From contig NZ_JBGQOM010000003.1 in the NCBI RefSeq assembly GCF_052119645.1, positions 186,001 to 250,000 on the forward strand: a stretch of 64,000 nt of DNA, given 5' to 3'. Both the position numbers and the translations under genes were made by a program. The DNA comes from Paraglaciecola sp030730205 (GTDB lineage: Bacteria; Pseudomonadota; Gammaproteobacteria; Enterobacterales; Alteromonadaceae). The notes under the pieces were generated by a model. It was given only the letters and a program-made list of their open reading frames with translations, was not told the origin of the DNA and did not search any database. Positions 52,912 to 61,020 of this stretch are shown piece after piece; position 1 is the first letter of the stretch; each line of letters starts with the position of its first letter.

Positions 52912-53492
52912 CAGTAGTTGCTCCGGTAACTACTAAAGATAAGGGCTTGTTGACTGGGGCTTGTGATAGAAATTTGGATATACTTCGTATTACCCACATA
53001 ATTGCTGTTACCTGAACTGATAGCATCATCAACGCCATCCATGTTGTCATCATAATAAACCACAACCTGAGCACGAAAGCCCTGATAAAGGGCATCACCG
53101 TCAAGGCTTACCTCTGTTCCGAAACTATTTTTGATATCAGCGCCCTCTTCGTCAAGGCCGTTGTAATCATCAACATCATTATAATGTGTCCGCGACTCAC
53201 TGCCATCAGCACCTAAGCTGTTAGACGCTGTGCAGGGATTGGCGTTTTCATTGCAGCGGGCTTCGCCGCCTACTCTAGAAGATTGTTGATCAAATGATTT
53301 ACTCGATATCTCATTCATCATCGATTGCGCTAGTTCAGTCGCTCTAACTTGCAATATAGGATCTGCACTTCGACTCGCTTGCGGCACAATCAAAGCAGCA
53401 AACAGACTTAAGGCTACAGCAAAAACCACAATGCCTATTATTAATTCGATTAAGCTAAATCCGCCATCAAGGCGTGAATGGCTAACAAGCAT
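52911..53492 (-). CDS. mshD: Minor pilin MshD
   Basis: A 193-residue prepilin: leader ending DGG, then FSLIELIIGIVVFAVALSLF with Glu5. The globular part has the conserved HYNDVDDYNGLDEEG and a later YYDDNMDGVDDAISSGN, both acidic loops that could bind calcium. Two Cys residues (CNENANPC) are close together. The start overlaps the end of mshC by eleven bases and the stop overlaps mshO by one base. Confidence 0.9.
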   Translation of the reverse strand: MLVSHSRLDGGFSLIELIIGIVVFAVALSLFAALIVPQASRSADPILQVRATELAQSMMNEISSKSFDQQSSRVGGEARCNENANPCTASNSLGADGSESRTHYNDVDDYNGLDEEGADIKNSFGTEVSLDGDALYQGFRAQVVVYYDDNMDGVDDAISSGNSNYVGNTKYIQISITSPSQQALIFSSYRSNY

Positions 53493-54030
53493 GCACGTAT
53501 CCTTGGGCTTCTACGCACACTGACACCGTTTTCTCGCCTAGGACATCAATTTTACAACCCGCTGCACAGTTTGTTTCTGCAGTTAAAGGCCGTCCCAAGT
53601 TATCAAAACCAATAAAATCAAGTGGAACACTACCATCTGTGACGGCGCTAAAAGACACATTATTGGCCAACATTTCAGCGTCACTAGTGAATAGATTATC
53701 TGGATTGGTGGTGTCGATGATAGTACTGCAGGTATCACTACTGGCACCACCGGTGTAATTTAATGATGGCGGCCCAAAGGAAGAAGGCGAGGAATCAAAA
53801 TTCACTTGAAAGCAATAACCAGGTCGGGTGTCATGCATTGCTCGGGTTTGCATGACTCGTAATACTGCAATAACTTTCGCTTGATAAACATACTCAGCAA
53901 AACCATTACCACCAATAAAACGACTGCCAACGAAAACCGACAGTACACCTATCAAAATAACGACAGTAATAAGTTCAACCAAACTAAAACCACGTTGTTG
54001 ACCAGCCCTTGGTTTAGGTCCCATACACAT
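53482..54030 (-). CDS. mshC: Minor pilin MshC
   Basis: A prepilin of about 182 residues with leader ending QQRG, then FSLVELITVVILIGVLSVFV (Glu5). The C-terminal half is Cys-containing (NCAAGCKIDVLGEKTVSVC). A GTG at 54033 is also in frame; I used the ATG at 54030. No clear Shine-Dalgarno site is seen. It lies 22 bases past the mshA terminator, so its expression probably depends on read-through. Confidence 0.88.
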   Translation of the reverse strand: MCMGPKPRAGQQRGFSLVELITVVILIGVLSVFVGSRFIGGNGFAEYVYQAKVIAVLRVMQTRAMHDTRPGYCFQVNFDSSPSSFGPPSLNYTGGASSDTCSTIIDTTNPDNLFTSDAEMLANNVSFSAVTDGSVPLDFIGFDNLGRPLTAETNCAAGCKIDVLGEKTVSVCVEAQGYVHAC

Positions 54031-54051
54031 CACGAGTTTGTCGTATTTAAC

Positions 54052-54088
54052 AAAAAGGCCATTAAAATCACTTTAATGGCCTAAAAAA
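54052..54088 (-). terminator. Intrinsic terminator after mshA
   Basis: On the minus strand an 11-base perfect stem AGGCCATTAAA / TTTAATGGCCT with a 5-base loop is followed by a short T-run. It begins about 19 bases after the mshA stop. On the plus strand no T-run follows, so it acts only in the mshA direction. It should limit transcription of the downstream minor-pilin genes relative to mshA. Confidence 0.82.
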
Positions 54089-54106
54089 TATCAAGATTGA
54101 TGACGG

Positions 54107-54625
54107 TTAATTACATCCATCAGTCTTGGCGGTGATAGTGGGGGTTGCACCAGAAGCAGCATCGGTATACAAAATAAAGCAGCCTGCATCAGAGCTAGAA
54201 TAGTCATAACTGGTGTCATCAAAACCGTAAAAAGTCAACGCTATCGAACCTGCAGCTGGACTTCCACTTCCTGCGCTGTCTATTCCTAAGGTTGAGCTTG
54301 GAGCAAATTCACCGTCTAGCTCTAACAGATTAAGAATATTACTACCAGATGTCGTTTGGTCTGCAGCCAAATAACCATTAACTAAATCGTAGTCACTTCC
54401 ATTTACGGCAACAGTGCCAGCTGCTGCTGTTTCGCCAGCAATTAGGGCTTTACCATACACGATTGAATTTACTGATTTTAATGACGCTTCTACTGCGCTA
54501 ATGGTCGCACCTTTGGCATCATTCTGAATATCAAGAAACTTAGGCGCAGCAGTGACGGCTAAGATGCCTAAAATCACAATGACGATAATAAGTTCGATTA
54601 ATGTAAAACCTTTTTGCTGTTGCAT
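54107..54625 (-). CDS. mshA: Major MSHA pilin MshA
   Basis: The main structural subunit of the mannose-sensitive haemagglutinin type IV pilus, 172 residues. Short leader MQQQKG, then the mature N-terminus FTLIELIIVIVILGILAVTA with Glu5 and the usual FLDIQNDAKG. Two C-terminal Cys residues (DAGCFILYT and KTDGCN) can form the D-region disulfide. GAGGACA lies eight bases before the ATG. A strong terminator follows, as expected for a highly expressed pilin. mshB lies 113 bases upstream. Confidence 0.95.
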   Translation of the reverse strand: MQQQKGFTLIELIIVIVILGILAVTAAPKFLDIQNDAKGATISAVEASLKSVNSIVYGKALIAGETAAAGTVAVNGSDYDLVNGYLAADQTTSGSNILNLLELDGEFAPSSTLGIDSAGSGSPAAGSIALTFYGFDDTSYDYSSSDAGCFILYTDAASGATPTITAKTDGCN

Positions 54626-54738
54626 GTTGCTGTCCTCAAAAGAAATTTTAATATTTTCAGCTATAACCTTGGTTTATAACACTAAAAGCTTAGCGTATAC
54701 CAGCATCTATAATTATCTCGTCTTATCCAAAGGTATGA

Positions 54739-55374
54739 TTAATTATTACTAAACACAATGACTTGGCCTATTCGTGGATCATAAATAAAGCCATTGCCAC
54801 TTAAATTGTCATTGGGTTCACTACTTTGGTTTTTGATCGTTTGCGTTAAATAATAATAACAAACGTCATTCCCCCCTGCGCCAGTCCCCGCTCGAAGATT
54901 AGTAAAATAACGATAATTGTCAAAGGGTCTATTGTCCCAATCTGAAGAAATAGTTGGTGCACTTTGCATAATCAAATTGAAAATACTTTCACAGTCCAAG
55001 GTGCTCACTTGATTGTCTTCCGAACTACTATCGGTATCTAACTGGCCTGTGGGATAACCCGTATCCTTGTCTACCCCAATCTGAATACCGTTGATAGAAA
55101 CAAAAGTAGAATTAGTCCCGTTATTTTCTTGCGGGCGCCCTTCCAACTCCCACTGTGCTCGCACAAGGCCAACAGCAGAAGCAAAACCACCTGCAACACC
55201 ATCGACGGTAGCATCTTCAGCATCTTTTGTAACATCTAACAATCTGGGCAACGCAGTGGCGGCCAACAAGCCCAAAATCACCACCACAATCACCAACTCA
55301 ATTAAGGTAAAACCTTTTGTGTGTTGCCTTGCTGACATAAACCTTGCTGCACTACTATGTTGAATGTTATTCAT
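54739..55374 (-). CDS. mshB: MSHA pilin-like protein MshB
   Basis: A 211-residue prepilin. The ATG at 55374 has AGAGG five bases before it and gives a long leader (21 residues to HTKG); an ATG at 55338 would give a nine-residue leader. The mature start is FTLIELVIVVVILGLLAATA with Glu5. The body has the MshB pattern RAQWELEGRPQENNG and Cys residues in STLDCESIFN and NDVCYYYL. It is the first gene of the structural half of the locus and lies 37 bases after mshF. Confidence 0.9.
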   Translation of the reverse strand: MNNIQHSSAARFMSARQHTKGFTLIELVIVVVILGLLAATALPRLLDVTKDAEDATVDGVAGGFASAVGLVRAQWELEGRPQENNGTNSTFVSINGIQIGVDKDTGYPTGQLDTDSSSEDNQVSTLDCESIFNLIMQSAPTISSDWDNRPFDNYRYFTNLRAGTGAGGNDVCYYYLTQTIKNQSSEPNDNLSGNGFIYDPRIGQVIVFSNN

Positions 55375-55411
55375 TTAAACCTCTGAATACGTTTTAAATT
55401 ACTGTTACTGA

Positions 55412-55936
55412 CTAATGCTTGATCACTTCACCGGTGAACACTTTATATTCGAAATACTGCCCCGTTGATAGCCGATACCGACACCGGCTTTGCAGAGTAT
55501 CACCACTGAGTTTTACACCGTCGTAAAACTCTGCGATCACCCTAAATCCCTCGCTTTCCAGGGCTGTATTTAACACCATACTCCAAATTTCTTCACAGCC
55601 TTGGCCAGTAAATTCGGCCTTGGGCCAGCCTTGGGCATTCATGAAAACAGGGTGTTTGTCGACTTCAACCAGGGTTTTTTCATCATCCAACCGCGGCGCA
55701 AAGGTACTCATAATAATAATTTCTGGCCGACCTTGCGCTTGCCACTGCCAATGCGCACTGTTTACGCTGGTGGTAAAACTATTGGCTAAGTTATCTAAAT
55801 TTACCCGTTTTATATTGGGGGCCGTGACATAAAAATACACAATAAAAATCACCATCAATGCCACAAACACAAAAACGACACTGACATTAAAAAAGACGGA
55901 TCGATTACGCTCCTCACTCGCTTGATTTTTTTGCAT
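55412..55936 (-). CDS. mshF: MSHA biogenesis protein MshF
   Basis: A 174-residue protein with one N-terminal transmembrane helix (VSVVFVFVALMVIFIVYFYV) and a periplasmic domain with the pattern HWQWQAQGRPEIIIMS and a Cys pair (GQGCEEIWSMV and LQSRCRYRLS). It resembles pilin-like MshF proteins of other MSHA loci, including similarity to the RAQWELEGRP stretch of MshB. The exact role is unknown. It starts four bases after the mshG stop. Confidence 0.82.
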   Translation of the reverse strand: MQKNQASEERNRSVFFNVSVVFVFVALMVIFIVYFYVTAPNIKRVNLDNLANSFTTSVNSAHWQWQAQGRPEIIIMSTFAPRLDDEKTLVEVDKHPVFMNAQGWPKAEFTGQGCEEIWSMVLNTALESEGFRVIAEFYDGVKLSGDTLQSRCRYRLSTGQYFEYKVFTGEVIKH

Positions 55937-55940
55937 AAGG

Positions 55941-57170
55941 TTAGCCTTTTATCGCCCCCATCATATCCCACATGGGCGTAAAAATGCCTAAGGCTAATAC
56001 TAAGACCATGCCTGCAACAACTGAAATCAAAATTGGTTCGATTTTAGCCGTTAAACTCTTTAGATCATAATCGACTTCGCGCTCATAAAATTCTGCCACT
56101 TCGGCTAGTAGCTCATCGACCCGTCCGGTTTCTTCTCCCACACTGATCATTTGTAACACGAGCGGAGTAAATAACTGACTGCCCGCTGCTACACGAGAGA
56201 GATTCTCACCTTTTTCAATGTTTTTTCGCATCGCGATAATACGCTCGGCCATGAAAGTATTGTTAACGGCCTCTGCAACTAAGTTAAGCGCGCTTGTCAT
56301 GGGAACGCCAGCCACTAACATCATGGAAAAACTTCGTGAGAAACGCCCAAGTAGGGTTCGTTCAAATATATTACCGACGATGGGTAAACGGAGTTTCAGT
56401 TTATCCCACCTGTACTGTCCTGAGGGCGTGTGCAGATAACGACGTAATAAAAACGCTCCGGCCAACGTACCCAGTAATAACACATGCCATTGTGTCGTAA
56501 AAAAATGCGACGTGGCCAATAAAACACGCGTCATTAGGGGCAGTTCTGCCCCTAATGACGTAAACATATTGGCAAAAATGGGAATGACCACAATATTCAT
56601 TATTACCATAGCAATAATGATGGAAAAAATAACAAACAAAGGATAACGGGTGGCGGCCTTGATCTGTTTACGGGTTTCTTGCTCACGTTCTAAATAAAAC
56701 GATAGCTGTATGAAGGCATCATCAAGCCTGCCTGTATTTTCGCCCACATGAACAATACTGATAAATAACTGGCTAAAGGTATCTTTATGCATGTTTAACG
56801 CTGCAGACAGAGTTCGACCTCTTTCAAGCTGTAAACTTACATCGTCCAAGGCAAGAGCCATTCGTTTAGAAGCCGTTGTATCAGCTAGCCCTTTTACAGC
56901 CCTTAAAATAGGGATACCTGACTTGACTAAGGAGTGCATTTGCCGCGAAAAAATCACCAAATCATCTAACGTCACTTTGGGGGTAAAAAAAGAAAGTTCG
57001 CTATTTAAGGTCACAACATCTTGCTGTTGTTCAGAAATAGTCAAGGGTACAAAGCTTCTACCTGCCAGTACTTGCGCGACGGTGGCGGCATCGCCGGCCT
57101 CCAATATACCGGATACAAGTTCACCAGAACTTTTACGAGCAGTGTAGTTAAACTGGGCCATTGTGGTCAT
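55941..57170 (-). CDS. mshG: Inner-membrane platform protein MshG
   Basis: The PilC/GspF-type inner-membrane platform protein that couples the assembly ATPase to the pilus. Two tandem T2SSF domains are visible, each with the repeated pattern: FSRQMHSLVKSGIPILRAVKG and FSRSFSMMLVAGVPMTSALN, and hydrophobic helices (ATRYPLFVIFSIIIAMVIMN; GTLAGAFLL). The family end is ALGIFTPMWDMMGAIKG. The long frame opens at 57197; the ATG at 57170 or 57161 (MAQFNYTARKS) is more likely. It overlaps the mshE end. Confidence 0.93.
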   Translation of the reverse strand: MTTMAQFNYTARKSSGELVSGILEAGDAATVAQVLAGRSFVPLTISEQQQDVVTLNSELSFFTPKVTLDDLVIFSRQMHSLVKSGIPILRAVKGLADTTASKRMALALDDVSLQLERGRTLSAALNMHKDTFSQLFISIVHVGENTGRLDDAFIQLSFYLEREQETRKQIKAATRYPLFVIFSIIIAMVIMNIVVIPIFANMFTSLGAELPLMTRVLLATSHFFTTQWHVLLLGTLAGAFLLRRYLHTPSGQYRWDKLKLRLPIVGNIFERTLLGRFSRSFSMMLVAGVPMTSALNLVAEAVNNTFMAERIIAMRKNIEKGENLSRVAAGSQLFTPLVLQMISVGEETGRVDELLAEVAEFYEREVDYDLKSLTAKIEPILISVVAGMVLVLALGIFTPMWDMMGAIKG

Positions 57171-59019
57171 CCGATTTGGGTATTGGCTCCAATTCAAAGC
57201 TTGGGTGTTGCGTTAATGAAGTGTCATTTGGTGCCTCTTTTTTAACATGGGCAACTTCTGCAAGCTCTTGCTCCAATGAAACAGTTGTTGCTTGAGTAGT
57301 ATCCTCATTCACTTGCTCTACTATCATTTCACTTAATTTAAGCACTTCATGCACCGAGGTAATGCCCATCTTGGCATATGTTAAGGCCACTTTTGCTAAG
57401 GGCACAAAACCCGGACTTTGTTTAGCGACATCGGCAAACAAACTGGTGTTGTTGAGCTTCAATGCGTTCATCATGTTCTCGGTCATTTCTAACAACTCAA
57501 ATACGCCAAGCCGTCCCCGATAACCGGTATGACTGCAATTTGAACATCCCTTGCCATGTTTAAAGTTAAGGTCTGCTGCCTTGCTGTCTAAACTATTCAA
57601 CCACAACAGCTCTTCTTTGTCGGGCCGGTAAGGCTCCTTGCAGTTTTCACAGATTTTTCTGACTAATCGTTGCGCAACAATAGCCCTTAAAGAACTAGCG
57701 ACCAAGTAACCCGGCGCCCCCATATCGATAAGACGAACTGCGCTACTGATCGCATCATTGGTGTGTAAGGTTGATAACACTAAGTGACCGGTTAGTGCGC
57801 CGCGTAAACCAATTTCAGCGGTTTCTTGGTCACGCATCTCCCCCACCATAATAATATCGGGGTCTTGGCGTAAGGTGGTTCTGAGTATTTTGGCAAAGTT
57901 CAAGCCAATCTTATTGTTGGTTTGCACTTGGTTAATTCTGGGCAAACGATATTCCACCGGATCTTCAACGGTAATAATTTTAGTTGCGGCGCTGTTGAGT
58001 TCACTTAAGGCGCCATAAAGTGTGGTGGTTTTACCTGAGCCCGTAGGCCCGGTTACCAAGATCATACCGTGGGGGCGTTTTAATAAACGTCGAAAACGGT
58101 TTAACAAACTAGCCGGCATACCCGTTTGATCAAGAGTTAATATACCAGCAGACTGGTCGAGCAATCGCATCACCACCGATTCACCATTTTGAATCGGCAT
58201 CGTGGATACTCTGACATCAACGTTGTGCCCTTTAATTCTAATGTGCGTGCGACCGTCTTGTGGCAAGCGTTTTTCAGAAATATCCAGCCCTGACATCAGT
58301 TTTAAACGAAGTACTAACGCTGAGGCAACGTTCTTCTCTTTGATGACGTTTTCTTGTAATACCCCATCAACTCGCATCCGAATGCGCAGTAAGTGTTCGT
58401 CTGGCTCAATGTGAATATCAGAGGCTTTAGCTTGCATTGCATCCTCAAAAATAGAAGAGAGCAAACGTGCAACCGCGGTATCTTGCTCGCCCATGACGCC
58501 GGCATCTAAATTAAAGTCATTGCCTTCCTCATATTCTTCCGCTAACTCTTGGGCAAATGACGCAATTTCTTCTGTCCGTCGATAATAGGTGTCGTAGGCT
58601 TGCAATAACTGGCTATCACTGACTACCGCTAGCTTAATCGGTTTGGCAAACAAACCGGACAACAGGTCGACACTCGCTAAGTCTGCAGGGTCACTCATGC
58701 CAACTAATAGATGATCACTTTTGTCATCTAGCACTATGGCGCGATAACGGCGGGCTTGTACTTCGGGCAATAAAGCTACGGCACTAGGTGAGATGTTGTA
58801 CTTGGCAATATCCACTAATGGCACATTTAAATGTTGAGATAATAAGCTAAGGATTTGTTTTTCAGTTACAAACCCTAATTCAATAAGTTCAACCCCAAGC
58901 TTACGACCTGACTGCTTTTGCACAGCCAAGGTTTGCATCAATTGCTCTTCAGAAATAACCCCTTGATTGACTAATAAGTCGCCTAAGCGGATTTTTATTT
59001 TTGGACTTATTGCGCTCAC
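57148..59019 (-). CDS. mshE: Assembly ATPase MshE with MshEN c-di-GMP-binding domain
   Basis: The extension ATPase that drives MSHA pilus polymerisation, 623 residues. The N-terminal MshEN domain (from KIRLGDLLVNQGVISEEQLM through KLGVELIELGFVTEKQIL) has the two RLG/LG-type motifs that bind cyclic di-GMP in this family. The C-terminal GspE-like ATPase has Walker A GPTGSGKTTTLYG (Lys330), the Asp box and Walker B with VGEMRDQETAEIGLRGALTG and zinc cysteines in CENCKEPY and CSNCSHTGYRGR. The start is a GTG at 59019 with GGAGGGGG before it, overlapping the mshN stop as GTGA. Confidence 0.95.
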   Translation of the reverse strand: MSAISPKIKIRLGDLLVNQGVISEEQLMQTLAVQKQSGRKLGVELIELGFVTEKQILSLLSQHLNVPLVDIAKYNISPSAVALLPEVQARRYRAIVLDDKSDHLLVGMSDPADLASVDLLSGLFAKPIKLAVVSDSQLLQAYDTYYRRTEEIASFAQELAEEYEEGNDFNLDAGVMGEQDTAVARLLSSIFEDAMQAKASDIHIEPDEHLLRIRMRVDGVLQENVIKEKNVASALVLRLKLMSGLDISEKRLPQDGRTHIRIKGHNVDVRVSTMPIQNGESVVMRLLDQSAGILTLDQTGMPASLLNRFRRLLKRPHGMILVTGPTGSGKTTTLYGALSELNSAATKIITVEDPVEYRLPRINQVQTNNKIGLNFAKILRTTLRQDPDIIMVGEMRDQETAEIGLRGALTGHLVLSTLHTNDAISSAVRLIDMGAPGYLVASSLRAIVAQRLVRKICENCKEPYRPDKEELLWLNSLDSKAADLNFKHGKGCSNCSHTGYRGRLGVFELLEMTENMMNALKLNNTSLFADVAKQSPGFVPLAKVALTYAKMGITSVHEVLKLSEMIVEQVNEDTTQATTVSLEQELAEVAHVKKEAPNDTSLTQHPSFELEPIPKSDDHNGPV

Positions 59020-60116
59020 TGTGCCCCCTCCAAAACCTTGAGTCGCTGCCGTATAAAATCGTTAACCGTTGACTCTAGCTGTGCTAAACCGAGTGCTGCT
59101 TGATAAGCTTTTAGCGCTTCTTGCTGCGCGCCGAATTTGTCATGTGTAATCGCTAAGCCAAGCCACCAGCGTGCATTTTGCTTATCTATTTCAGTTAATC
59201 TCAGATAGTCTGACTGGGCTTGTTCGGCATCCCCAAGCTGCTGAGCCAATGCAGCACGATACGCCAAAAAACTCTCGTCTAATAGGCGTTCGTCAGGCGT
59301 GCTTTTGAGGATAACTAGTGCAGCGCTAGGCTTATCTTGACTGGCAGATAAGCGGGCAAGCATCAAGCGTAAATCATTTCTCGAGGGATCGTTTTGCAAA
59401 CTCTGTTGCAATAACTGACTCGCTTCAACACTATTACCCTGAGCAAATAATAACGAGGCGAGCTTTTTAACACCGTCAATGTTGTCGGGCTCTTGCTGCA
59501 CTAACGTTTTTAATAAACGAATGGCTAACTCACTGTCACCTGCAGTAATAGCATCTTGTGTTCGTTGTTTAAAATTAACTGACTGACTAGCCTGAGTACT
59601 GTCTTTTATCGTGAACGCGCCTTTGCCCTCACTGATTGACGGGCTCTCCTTGCTCACTAGCGGAGTAATCTCAGCTTGTGTCTGTGCTGGTGCTGCTGAT
59701 ATAGGTAATACAACTGGCTTTTCATCACTGAGGACTTGAATTACCTTTTGAGAGCCAGCAGCTTCTTCTGTTACCGCGGCCAATAATCTGACCTTATCGG
59801 GGCTTAGTAAAACCGGTGGTTCAACGTCAGCCTTTTGATTTTGTAGTACCTCATCCGCTGACAAAGAACGAGTAGTGGTGAGCATTTCAACATGGCTTAC
59901 CTCATTGCTTACATTTGTATTGTTAAGCAGATGAGTCGAGTTCTTAATTAAGTTGAAGCCTATGTAGAGCAAAACAATGAGGATTAACACACCTAGCGCA
60001 GTCAACCACATCTGCGCTTTTGCGGGTTTCACCCTAGGCACATAGTTGGCTGGCGTTGTTTCATCTTGGCTCTGCCTAGCCTCTAAGTCTCGCAGCATTT
60101 TATTCACTACACTCAT
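59016..60116 (-). CDS. mshN: MSHA biogenesis protein MshN
   Basis: A 366-residue protein with one transmembrane helix (LTALGVLILIVLLYIGFNL) and a C-terminal TPR-like helical domain (residues about 215-360, for example GNSVEASQLLQQSLQNDPSR and LAITHDKFGAQQEALKAYQA). It resembles the TPR partner of the assembly machinery. The frame opens at 60128; the ATG at 60116 overlaps the mshM stop by one base (TAATG), which I take as the start. A Pro/Glu-rich linker joins the two halves. Confidence 0.88.
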   Translation of the reverse strand: MSVVNKMLRDLEARQSQDETTPANYVPRVKPAKAQMWLTALGVLILIVLLYIGFNLIKNSTHLLNNTNVSNEVSHVEMLTTTRSLSADEVLQNQKADVEPPVLLSPDKVRLLAAVTEEAAGSQKVIQVLSDEKPVVLPISAAPAQTQAEITPLVSKESPSISEGKGAFTIKDSTQASQSVNFKQRTQDAITAGDSELAIRLLKTLVQQEPDNIDGVKKLASLLFAQGNSVEASQLLQQSLQNDPSRNDLRLMLARLSASQDKPSAALVILKSTPDERLLDESFLAYRAALAQQLGDAEQAQSDYLRLTEIDKQNARWWLGLAITHDKFGAQQEALKAYQAALGLAQLESTVNDFIRQRLKVLEGAQ

Positions 60117-61018
60117 TATAGTGGCCACTCAAACACAATTAACGTCACTACTAATATCGCCATCACACCCACTATTAGTGGCGCATAAAAACTTACACCT
60201 CGCAGGTTTTGCGTGGCTTCTGTATCCTTAATAGCCAGTTTAAGGTGCTCAGTAGATACTTGATAAGTACCTTCTCCAAATGCAAGCATCAGCGCTTTAT
60301 GACACAGTATATTCACGATTCGAGGGGTACCTTTACTGGCTTTAAATAGTAACTTACTGCAACTTGCAGAAAAAATGTCTACGCCACTATAACCGGCAAT
60401 TTTCATGCGATGTCTGACATATTGATACACTTGATCAGCATCCATCAAACGCAAGGTATAAGAGAATGTCACTCGCTGCTTCAGTTGCCTTAACTCCGGC
60501 AACGCTAACTTTTGGTCTAATTCAGGCTGACCAAATAAGACCACTTGCAAGAGTTTGCGAGACTCGGTTTCTAGATTAGTCATCAACCGCAGGGCTTCGA
60601 TGCTTTCTATAGGCAAAGCTTGTGCTTCATCAATAATCAATACTGCTGAGCGGTTTTGCTGATGAATTTCAATCAGCCGTTGCTGTATCCGATGCGTAAA
60701 CTCTTGCTGATCCACTAAGGCGGTCAATTCCACATTGAGCTCACTGGCCACTGCCCGTCTTAATTCGACTGGTGTTAAAGAAGGGTTGGGAATGTAAGCG
60801 GCCACAAAGTGATCGGGTAGCTCGTTTAATAACTTGCGACAAATTAAGGTTTTGCCTGTACCCACTTCCCCCGTCACTTTAATGAAACCCTCTCCACATT
60901 TGAGTGCTGTCATTAACACCGCAATGGCCTCTTTATGACTGGGCAGACCAAAAAAATAGCTGGTGTTCGGCGTGAGTGTGAAGGGCAGCTCTTTGATACC
61001 AAAATGGTAAAGGTACAT
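60116..61018 (-). CDS. mshM: MshM AAA ATPase (ExeA-like)
   Basis: An AAA-type ATPase of about 300 residues, similar to ExeA/GspA that helps secretins assemble through the peptidoglycan. Walker A GEVGTGKT lies near residues 50-57 and Walker B is VLIIDEAQALP. The C-terminus has a hydrophobic segment (APLIVGVMAILVVTLIVF). The frame opens at 61039, but the ATG at 61018 gives the normal N-terminus MYLYHFGIKELPFTLTP, and is preferred. It begins just past the mshL stop. Confidence 0.92.
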   Translation of the reverse strand: MYLYHFGIKELPFTLTPNTSYFFGLPSHKEAIAVLMTALKCGEGFIKVTGEVGTGKTLICRKLLNELPDHFVAAYIPNPSLTPVELRRAVASELNVELTALVDQQEFTHRIQQRLIEIHQQNRSAVLIIDEAQALPIESIEALRLMTNLETESRKLLQVVLFGQPELDQKLALPELRQLKQRVTFSYTLRLMDADQVYQYVRHRMKIAGYSGVDIFSASCSKLLFKASKGTPRIVNILCHKALMLAFGEGTYQVSTEHLKLAIKDTEATQNLRGVSFYAPLIVGVMAILVVTLIVFEWPL

Positions 61019-61020
61019 AG

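Noticed and set aside
54681..54705. Sigma-54-like promoter before mshA (TGG then GC spaced by ten bases, minus strand)
   Set aside because: GG and GC spacing fits -24/-12 but the remaining consensus bases mostly differ (TATACGC in place of CACG, AAGC in place of TTGC), so this is weak.
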